Shown here: one piece after another, positions 56,364-64,000 of the stretch
Layout of the letters: each line of letters opens with the position of its first letter
Numbering within the stretch: position 1 is the stretch's first letter
Source: Fasciola hepatica
Lineage: Eukaryota > Platyhelminthes > Trematoda > Plagiorchiida > Fasciolidae
DNA length: 64,000 nt
Reading direction: 5' to 3'
Assembly (NCBI GenBank): GCA_948099385.1
Contig: CANUEZ040000062.1
Span: 558,001-622,000, forward strand
Translations under genes and position numbers: made by a program
The notes under the pieces: model-generated
What the model saw: the letters and a program-made list of their open reading frames with translations, nothing else
Told to the model about the DNA's origin: nothing
Database searches by the model: none

Positions 56364-57155
56364 TCTGCTCCCTGCACATTTTGCCGGCTATTTTTCATGC
56401 TACTATCCCGCTGACCCTCATGATACGCGTCCATTAATTTTACATGTGTACCTCATATTTATCATATCAAATCCTTACAGATTATTCTTGCCATCCGCAT
56501 CACCCTTTACTTATTCCAACGTCTGCTACCTGTTCGACGATGAGTTTTGTGCCCTGTTCGCTGGGCATCTACTGCAGAGTAGCACAGGCTTATTACTATA
56601 TAATCCCTAGCAATGGATCTCACATTTTTCTCCACCGTCCCCTGCTACCACTCTTTCCCATATCAATTTCTAGCCCCCTCCATGCAAGCCTGACAGTTTC
56701 CAGGTATCCCCGATTGGGCCACGGGCATTTTCTGTGTGTCTTTCTATTTGATCTGCTTTTCCGTGTTCACATATTTTAATGACGACGTTAAGTCATGATG
56801 TTCTTTTACAGTTCCAAACCTTTTGATCTGTCACTACCCGAATTCTCTGATCCGTCACCACTAGTCGCGCCCGCGTTGATCGAATAGTTAGACCCATCCT
56901 TACTGGATCTCTTCAATCCTATTCTTCGTCTTCACCCTTCCATGAACTACTCCTTACAGTCGTCATCACTTTTGTGCTTCGCATCCCTTTTATCTCTCCG
57001 TTTTGCTGCCATATGCACCTTTCATGAAAATAGTTCACCGCGATATTCGAAAGTTAATTCTACAACCACTTAATCTAACCTCACCCACCCCTCCCAATAC
57101 CTGATAAATTCTTTCCAGGACCCCATGCTATTGCTCCTGCTCCTCTTATGTCCAT

Positions 57156-57218
57156 ACATATATATATATATATATAATATACACCTACATATATATATAT
57201 AAACTTGCGCATATATGT
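57156..57218. repeat. (TA)n microsatellite, tandem unit 2
   Basis: The corresponding TA-rich tract of the second 860-base unit, with more interruptions than in unit 1. Confidence 0.85.
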
Positions 57219-57880
57219 ATATGTGCACGCTCTCCGCGTCTTGCACTTCCTCACCGGTCATTTCTCCTGCTATCATCCCATCGACCGTCATGACATGCAT
57301 CCATCAAGCCTACATCTGTGCCTCACATCTGCAGTATCCAATCCTTCCTAATCGTTTTTTTTATCTGATAAACCTTATACGTCTTGTACTGCTGGCTCTC
57401 TGTTTTACGATGAGTTTTGTGCCCTGTCAGCCGGCAATCCACTGTAGAGTACCAATGCTTCATTGATATCTATCCCACTGCAGTGCACCTCACTTTTTTC
57501 CCCATCGTCCATCGCTACTGCAGTTCGTTATATCGATTTCTAGCCTTTCTCATATTTATCATTCGGCCTTCAGATGTGTCCACCCAGGCCAGTCATATTC
57601 CCCATCTCACCTTGACTTTCATACTCACCGGTCGTCCATTCGAATCCGCCCCTGAGTTCATTTAAACTCCCCACAATCTCTTTGGTGTACATACATCTAT
57701 CCTATTTTCATCACACTTTATTCCCCTTTCTGAGCCTTTTTATCCCACATTTTCATGCAAGTTTCAACATTTTCATGAATTATATCAGCCCATTCCATCA
57801 CCTGTATCAACAAGATCATGCGCATGACATGCTTCGGGGGTCTCCGAAATAAACCGATATTGTTATATTATAATATTACA

Positions 57881-59250
57881 TCCCATAGAAGCGAAAATCA
57901 CTGGTCCTGCCAGAGCAAAAACTTATGCTCTTCCTTCTGTATGTTTTCCATCTAATTTTGGGCTTGATACGTTTTCCACGGCAGTTATGCTGAAGTTGTT
58001 CAACTATCATGAACTTTTTACCCCAATCTCATTCCTCGGTCACTTCCAACATTTTCTGTGCCAGTTCCAATCAGCTGGTTCCCTTTGAGCGCATGTTCTT
58101 CCGACGAAAGTGACGCTCAACTTAGCCTGGGAAATTGTGTTGAGTTTACCCTAATCAATTGCAAATCCAAACTGACTTTCATCTTACTTTGCTCTGTACA
58201 TTACTGATGTAGTTTTTTAGTTCTGTACATATGCGAGACCTGCAAAATCTGATTATGATTATTGCGTGCACCCGGTCTTGTTGCGTGGACCAAACCATTA
58301 CCATTTTCATTCGAGTCAGCTCCAGGGCTAGAGGTGAGGGGACCGGACCCCGTCATTGTAAGACGTCACCACACGGCCCGAAGTCACTCAGCAAGTAACC
58401 GGTTTTCCACATGTTTCGAACGTAGCAAAGGTCAGTTGATAATGATTGATAATTGCATATTTCTTGACCGTCGTCGAGACACACGCACAAAGCAAGATCA
58501 GAGAATGCAGCAGTATATAACAATGTGAGGTATTCATAGTTTTGAAATTTAAGAATCACACGGCGACCGAAATAAAACAGTAAAACTGTGTAGATTTTGA
58601 GTGAACTAAAATGGAGATGGTTACCGCAGCCACTATGAACCGGTTTCGAATTCAGGGAGGGCGTTGTGGGTATGAACCAAGCATCCGGGCGCGTAGAAAC
58701 GCTCTTCTTGGCGCACCTTTCAAAAGTGCGCAATAACTGACACACATTTTTGTGGGTTATACAGCCAGCGGTAACTACACTATCATAAATATGGATAGAA
58801 GCGGAAGTTTCGCTTTGAACAACCCGAAAATCACTTTTAAAGTCTGAAAAACTCCTGCTTATCAGGACCTAAGTGAAAAAGCACCGCAGAACCATCAACC
58901 AGAGCCGAGCCCGCGGCACCAACAGCCATCGCGGCCAATGACGGTGCTGACCTCGAGCACAATGCATATATACCCATGTGGCACGCACTTAAAAAAATGG
59001 CGCCATAACATTTCACGTCAATCTCATTTTCTATGGGCGCCGATTCACCTGTTCAACCGTTCAATATATAATAGTCCCAAAACTTCAGACGGGCTATATT
59101 TAAGCCCTTATGTTCAGACACTATCGGCATTGTGGTGGCTGGACAAACGTGGGAATGCTGATATGAGCAACACCAAAGAATCTTAAAATTGCAGTGATAG
59201 CAAGGAACAGCAAAGCAATAGGCTTTGGACATCAAAACAAGGACAGCGAG
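57881..59250. other. Mixed repeat-derived spacer before the BEL element
   Basis: CCAAACCATTACCATTTTCATT at 58292 resembles the tail of family P copy 4. Bases 58431-58700 (TTCTTGACCGTCGTCGAGACACACGCAC and onward, to AACCGGTTTCGAATTCAGGG) resemble the 3' end of family R in minus orientation, preceded by a GATAATGATTGATAATT tail. Two overlapping frames (88 codons plus, 130 codons minus) have no motifs. No host gene seen. Confidence 0.45.
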
Positions 59251-59625
59251 TGCAACAACCGGTCGTAGAAAATCCCCTTTTAACCCTCGCGATTCAGTGT
59301 TCTTTCTTAACATCACTCATTTGCATACACTATTGACTTGTATTTACGAACTGGTTGTTTTCTGGACCAATTGTTGTTTGTTCGCACCCAGAGCGCTACT
59401 TTGGCACATCCTTGTTCAGGACTTGCGTGACGCCTTTGCTGTTTCCTCACACGCTGCTTTTCGGTTTCTCGTTGTTGCGTCCTTGCGGTCGTATCATTGA
59501 GGTTTGTATTTTTTGAAGCTATTGTTCATGTAATAATCTAGTATTGTATAATACCACGAATAATCGTCTTTTGATTTCGAGATCCGTTGCGAATTTGGCT
59601 ACGCATTGCTCAAACATTCGTTACA
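59251..59625 (+). mobile_element. BEL/Pao 5' LTR of the right-end element
   Basis: A 375-base TG...CA sequence (TGCAACAACCGG to CATTCGTTACA) followed within 42 bases by the gag start, so it is the 5' LTR. It aligns along its length with 23651-24027 and, reversed, 23025-23401. It should hold the promoter and the polyadenylation signal; AATAATC words near 59530 are candidates. The 3' LTR is beyond the window. I did not recognise a primer-binding site in ATACTCAATATGTCC. Confidence 0.85.
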
Positions 59626-59666
59626 ATACTCAATATGTCCATTTGGAACGAGGAAAAACACGCAAA

Positions 59667-60731
59667 ATGCCAAGAAAAGGATCAAAAGCAGTCGAATCCG
59701 GACAGGAAGTAATACGGCAAGTCTCTAGGGAGGTTTTGGGTGCATATGATTCTATAGTTAATGCTAGATCGCCTAGTCCTGTCAGTGCTAGTTCATGTGT
59801 TATTGCGAACAATATTGATCGTGAGGATGTCGATTTATATAAGCTGAGAATACTAGACCTAGAACAACAGTTACTTTCCGCTAGACTACAGGCACAAAAA
59901 GCAGAAAAGAAGTGTACACAGAAACTGCGAGAGCATGAGACCAGTGACTTCGACACTTCCGATAGGTTAGGGTGCAATAAGGTAGGGAACCCCACGCCGG
60001 TTGCCGACTACAAACCACCATCGATCGATCTGCCTAGAGTGGAGCTAACGGTTTTCGACGGGCGAGCTGAGAAATACTGCAAGTTTGTCAAGCAGTTCGA
60101 GACGTTCGTTGAAAATAAGGTAACCGACCCTGGGCAAAGGCTTCTCTACCTTACTCACTACTGTCGAGGCCGAGCAAGAGAAGCTATCGACGGGTGTACC
60201 ATGCTCGACCCAGAACAAGGCTACACAAGGGCAAGGAAGATTCTAAGGGACTTGTTTGGCCAACCTTTCAAAGTAGCCCGTAACCTAATAGAGGGCGTGA
60301 TGGCAGAGGCAAAGAGAACCAAGGGCGACGTCTACACCATGGCCGACCTGGTGATTAAGATGCAGAACTGCTCAATAGCCCTCGACCATTTAGGTTGCAG
60401 GGCTGACCTAGACGCCATGCACACTTTGGAAAACATAGTCCGTCACCTCTCTCCCGAACTACAGGGTCGGTGGGCGGAAGAAGCAGAAAAGAAAAGCCGA
60501 AGCGACAGGGAAGCTAACTTCGAAGACCTGACCGAATACTTGGACAGGCAAACGAAGATAGCTGACAGCAGGTTCGGCCGACCCATCCGGGACAGCAACC
60601 GAGCAAACAAGCCCGGTACTAGCCAAGTCCAAACCCCTGTACGGGAACATCCAAAGTACCAGCCTTGGACCAATACATGTCATTTCACGAGATGCTACGG
60701 CGCAACCAAATTGCAGATCCTGTGGTACTAG
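59667..60731 (+). pseudogene. gag: BEL/Pao Gag
   Basis: The capsid-like structural protein packages the element RNA in cytoplasmic particles. The first ATG after the LTR (59667) opens 354 codons. Residues 50-95 form a likely coiled coil (DVDLYKLRILDLEQQLLSAR). A DUF1759-type domain follows (VELTVFDGRAEKYCKFVKQF, then LTHYCRGRAREAIDGC, YTRARKILRDLFG). The tail reads LTEYLDRQTKIADSRFGRPI. The frame ends at a TAG (60729) just as the zinc knuckles begin in the next frame, so a one-base indel near 60695-60700 has split Gag from its nucleic-acid-binding part. The older copies at 17887-18844 and 27471-27767 are collinear. Confidence 0.85.
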
Positions 60732-61640
60732 CCATGGCCTACCAGAATGCCTCATGTTTGGCAACGCCACAATAGACGAACGGTGGGGAATGGCGAGGAT
60801 GGCAGGAGCATGTTTTATCTGTCTCAACATCACGCACCGGGCAGCAGCCTGTAGGACAAGGAATCGATGTGGTTACGAGGGCTGCACGGGCAGACACTAT
60901 CGGCTGCTGCATCAGGCGAGAGTAACCATATCCGAGGCGAGTACCAAGCCCAGCGTGATTTGTTCAACTTCACAATCTGCCAGTAAACCGGTACGTTTAG
61001 GCGTAGTGGCCGTGGGAGTAGTGACTCCGACTGGGATAGTCAAGGCGTTGGCTTTCGTTGATAGTGGATCCCACACCACTTTATTGAAAGAGCGGTTTGC
61101 CGACAAACACCAACTACCTAAAGGTGCGACTTCGTTAGCAGTGAGCACGGTGGGCGGAACACAGGTAATGACTGCCGGTAGAATAAGGCTGCAACTCATC
61201 TCTCTAGACACTAACGAGGAAATTGAACCAACGGAGGCATTCACGTTAGCGGATCTCCCCATGCGAGCACCAAGGTCGGTGAACGCAATCTTGACTCGGT
61301 GGCCCCACCTGCAGGATATAACCGTTGTAGACTGGGAAGATGATGAAGTGGATCTCCTCATCGGCTGCAACGTGCCAGAGGCGCATTGGGTGCTTGACCA
61401 GAGAGTGGGCTACCGCCAGGAACCTTATGCCGTACGCACGGCTCTGGGATGGATGTTATACGGTCCAGTAGGGGTACGCGGTTCCGTGAATTACTCATCC
61501 GCCGAAACGGACCGCATAGAGTATCATCTGCAACGGCTGTATAAAAAGGAGTTTCATGACATTGGAGACGAAAGACCGACGTTGTCTCAAGAGGATCACT
61601 TCGCTCTACAAACGGTGCGGCAAGGCACTAGAGGCCTCAA
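60697..61640 (+). pseudogene. pol: BEL/Pao zinc knuckles and aspartic protease
   Basis: In frame 1, CRSCGTSHGLPEC and then CFICLNITHRAAACRTRNRC, GCTGRHYRLLH form two to three cysteine/histidine knuckles for nucleic acid binding. The retropepsin follows: VKALAFVDSGSHTTLLKERF at about 61040-61100 holds the catalytic D-S-G. Further on come ADLPMRAPRSVNAILTRW and DDEVDLLIGCN, typical of BEL proteases. It leads into the RT connection (YRQEPYAVRTALGWMLYGPV). The frame is lost near 61640, where pol continues in frame 0. Confidence 0.82.
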
Positions 61641-61644
61641 AATC

Positions 61645-63272
61645 AGTTCGAGGTTCCCCTCCCATGGTGCACACCGGTCGACCCGTGGACTGACAACAGA
61701 AATTATGTTCTCCAACGATTACTACGACTAAAAGAACGCTTCATTCGAGAACAGAATCTGTGGGAACGATACGCGGATTTGATGAAGCGAAACGAGGCCC
61801 TCGGTTACGTTGAAAAGGTGCCTGTTAACACCGACAGCAAAAGTGGTATCTGGTATCTGCCTTACCATCCGGTTATCAACCCCAAGAAACCCAATAAACT
61901 GCGGGTGGTTTTCGACTGTGCGGCCAAGTTCCAGAGTAAGTCGTTAAGCGATCGCCTACTACAGGGGCCTGACTGGACCACACCACTGGTCGATGTTTTG
62001 TGCCGTTTCAGAGTGGGTAAAGTGGTTTTGTCTGCTGACATTAGGGAAATGTTCCATCAGGTGAAGATTCCGGTAGGAGAACGAGATGCTTTACGTTTCC
62101 TGTGGTGGGAAGGGAGCGACCGAGACAACGCAGTGGTGAATTATAGGATGACAGTCCACCCCTTCGGAGCCATAACGTAACCATTTTGTGCCAACTACGC
62201 CCTCCGAGAATTAGCGAACAAACATGGCGATCTAGTACATCGGACGGTGGTAGAAAGCGTCAGCAGGAACTTCTACGTCGACGACTACCTTGGGCCATTC
62301 GATGATGTGGAATCAGCTCTAGAGCAGTTCAGGGGTCTGACGAGATTGCTGGAAGAGGGCGGCTTCCATCTAACTAAATGGATGTCGAACGCTTCAGAAG
62401 TGCTGAAGGTCATCCCTTATCACGGAAAGGCCAAAAGGGTAAGAGATTTGGACGGCTCTCCACTTCCTATCGAGCGCACCTTAGGGATACAATGGGACGC
62501 GGAAACGGACGATTTTGTTTTCGAACTAAACGTTCCCGAGCTGCCAACAACCCGTCGTGGCATACTATCTGCCGTCTCAAGTTTGTTCGACCCGCTCGGT
62601 TTCGTCTCACCATGGTTGCTACCCGGAAAGATCTTGCTACAGCGGCTGTGCCGTAAGAAAGTTAATTGGGACCGGTCACTGGACCGAGGGGACCGGTTGG
62701 ACTGGGAAGAATTTTTGAACACCTTGAATAAATTAGGGAACATAAGAATCCCACGATGTTTGACTCCTGGCCATACGACACGGACTGGAGAACTACATGC
62801 CTTTTCCGATGCATCCGAAGTCGGTTATGGAGCTGTGGTGTATGGACGATGGTGCGCAGGAGATGGACAATATACCACGAGGATCCCGTTCGCCAAAGCC
62901 CGCGTAGCTCCACTGAAGTCGGTCTCGATCCCACGCCTTGAACTCGGCACAGCCGTGTTGGCAGTCAGGGTGGTGCAAGCTGTGAAGAGATGTTTTGATC
63001 TCTACATTTGGTCGGTGAGCTTCTGGACGGATTCAACGATAGTACTTTACCATATCAACAACGTCCGGAGCCGGTTTAGTACTTTCGTTGCTAACCGGCT
63101 CACGATTATCCACGATGAATCAGCCACGCACCAGTGGAGTCATGTCAGGTCTGGCGATAATCCGGCCGACCTGTGCTCCCGAGGTGCGAACAACTCCAGG
63201 CAACTGGACACGTGGACGAGAGGGCCAAACTTCCTGCACTTGCCCAAACAGGACTGGCCCGTGTTCGAATGA
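61645..63272 (+). pseudogene. pol: BEL/Pao reverse transcriptase and RNase H
   Basis: Frame 0 continues from QFEVPLPWCTPVDPW through the RT: KLRVVFDCAAKFQSKSLSD, VVLSADIREMFHQVKIPVGE and FHQ-type palm. A nonsense TAA lies at 62178-62180 (before PFCANYALRELA), followed by the catalytic YVDD at 62274-62285. Then come RGILSAVSSLFDPLGFVSPW and RNase H: LHAFSDASEVGYGAVVYGRW (D), LELGTAVLAVRV (E), FWTDSTIVLYHI (D), DNPADLCSRG (D). All RNase H acidic residues are present. The frame stops at TGA 63270-63272. It makes and processes the element's cDNA; here it is broken by the stops. Confidence 0.87.
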
Positions 63273-63287
63273 AAACCCCCTACGTAA

Positions 63288-64000
63288 GTGGAACTGGAAA
63301 TCAAAGGCGTAGTGATAGCAACCAACGTCGTCGAAGCGTCATCCATTCTATCGCGACTGGTCAGGTTTTCTTCCTGGATGAAGACGCTTCGTTCGCTAGT
63401 TTGGTTAACCAGGATCAAGAGAAATTTACTAATCATGAAAGGGCTACGGCCCTCAGGTCGGATACCGGTCGGCCCGATAGGTCCCGATGAGCTACGAGCG
63501 GCAGAGTACGATATTTTCAGAATGATACAACGCGAGGTTTTCGCCCGAGAACTCAAGAGGGCGGAAGAAGTGGGGCCGACCAATAAAGATATGCCATCTC
63601 CAAGAGGCGAGCTGAAGCGTTTAAACCCCAAACTCATCAACGGACTGCTGCGGGTGGATGGTAGGCTAACCAACGCCCACCTGAACTTCGACACAAAGTA
63701 TCCTATACTGCTGCCTGCGAGACAACCTGTAGTGGAGCTAATGATTCAACACGTCCACGCCGTGGAGGGACATGCCGGGGAAAGTCACGTGACGAGCGTC
63801 ATCCGAAAGCGTCTTTGGTTGTTGTGAGGACGAGAGACTGTAAAACGCGTAATCCGACGGTGTGTGCAATGCAGGAGACGCAATGCCACAGCAGGCAAAC
63901 AACTCATGGCCCCACTACCAGAATGCAGGGTGACTACGGGCTGGTGGCCGTTCAGTGACACCGGGTTGGACTATTTCGGGCCCTTGTGGATCAAGTGCGG
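63288..64000 (+). pseudogene. pol: BEL/Pao integrase, truncated by window end
   Basis: Same frame as the RT after two stops (63270-63272 and 63282-63284). A linker (EYDIFRMIQREVFARELKRA) leads to the zinc-binding region, KYPILLPARQPV, HVHAVEGHAGESH and CVQCRRR, with a TGA at 63825-63827 inside it (where an arginine codon CGA is likely). It continues to TGLDYFGPLWIKCG at the window end, which contains the first catalytic aspartate. The rest of the core and the DUF5641-like C-terminus are outside. It would insert the cDNA into host DNA. Confidence 0.83.

Larger units (their letters stand above)
55760..57490 (+). repeat. 860-base tandem duplication, each unit with a TA run
   Basis: GTCATGATGTTCTTTTACAGTTCCAAACCTTTT occurs at 55932 and again 860 bases later at 56792. 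The following 200 bases, TTGCTCCTGCTCCT before the TA run (56272 and 57132), and ACGATGAGTTTTGTGCCCTGT after it (56537 and about 57408) also repeat in order. Units differ by many substitutions, so the duplication is old. Confidence 0.85.
54200..57880 (+). repeat. Family P dispersed repeat, copy 5 (longest)
   Basis: Plus-strand markers are CTCAGCTGAAGAACACCCAGGCTGCG (54748), the block at 55020-55210 shared with 10090-10290 and 19680-19850, an internal tandem duplication (55760-57490), CACCTTGACTTTC (57610) and the end GATCATGCGCATGACATGCTTCGGGGGTCTCCGAAATAAACC (57814) followed by a TTATATT-type tail to about 57879. Frames here (123, 135 and 148 codons) are low-complexity and not shared with the other copies. 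Confidence 0.65.
59251..64000 (+). mobile_element. BEL/Pao LTR retrotransposon, near complete, runs off right edge
   Basis: LTR, gag, zinc knuckles, aspartic protease, RT, RNase H and integrase are present in the normal BEL/Pao order. By comparison with 24432-25270, about 0.9 kb of integrase and DUF5641-like domain, a 3' untranslated region of about 0.65 kb and the 3' LTR should follow outside the window. The coding sequence has about two frameshifts and several stops, so this copy cannot make a full polyprotein by itself. It is the youngest-looking LTR element here. Confidence 0.88.

Noticed and set aside
56234..56437. Open frames of repeated Ile-Tyr on both strands
   Set aside because: They are translations of the (TA)n microsatellite. 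The same applies at 8528-8858 and 57070-57300.
60912..61370. 152-codon minus open frame (and 63140-63694)
   Set aside because: Antisense shadows of the BEL protease and integrase.
1..64000. CRISPR array, operon or other prokaryotic system
   Set aside because: No spaced direct repeats, no operon-like gene strings; splice signals, LINEs and BEL elements show the DNA is eukaryotic.

Overview
This window is eukaryotic and, as far as I can read it, consists almost entirely of decayed mobile DNA. I found no intact host gene, rRNA or tRNA. The best guess is a repeat-rich parasitic flatworm, perhaps a tapeworm. Three things point there: a CACTA transposase of the type described in schistosomes (SmTRC1), very short predicted introns of 34 to 48 bases, and a mixture of BEL/Pao elements and CR1-like LINEs. 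The species is inference, not something the sequence proves.

Layout. 1-4603 (minus): a CR1-like LINE with ORF1, endonuclease and reverse transcriptase (RT), cut by the left window edge. 4950-8707 (plus): a CACTA-like DNA transposon with a transposase gene followed by a second spliced gene that resembles DUF4806 proteins. 9000-11160: an integrase-like scrap and pyrimidine-rich dispersed repeat (here called family P). 11197-18890 (minus): part of a different LINE RT, then two degraded BEL/Pao pieces, each with its own integrase. 19000-22523 (plus): a long family P copy ending in an (ATT)n tail. 22540-27770 (minus): a nested complex. A BEL element with integrase, 3' untranslated region and 3' LTR carries a solo LTR of the same family, flanked by the 5-base duplication AGTTC. 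A 2 kb non-coding repeat (family R) lies within the same BEL copy.

27904-30803 (minus): a dead CR1-like LINE. 31200-32400: a short family P piece and a gag relic from a more distant BEL lineage. 33916-35370 (plus): a LINE fragment whose endonuclease is joined directly to the end of its RT. 35371-39530: nothing recognisable. 39540-40850: family P. 41000-41227: an orphan LINE ORF1 relic. 41612-43653: the second family R copy. 45254-48640 (minus): a third CR1-like LINE. 49640-51140: the only stretch resembling host exons, and weakly so. 52149-52810: an old solo LTR and a LINE RT scrap. 54200-57880: family P with an 860-base tandem duplication. 59251-64000 (plus): the youngest-looking BEL/Pao element, with LTR, gag, zinc knuckles, protease, RT, RNase H and the start of integrase, broken by a few frameshifts and stops and running off the right edge.

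The genes do not form a host pathway. They are separate selfish elements, each carrying its own replication or transposition proteins, most of them inactivated. The most useful content is the nesting order, the shared non-coding retroposon families P and R, and the two-gene spliced CACTA element.
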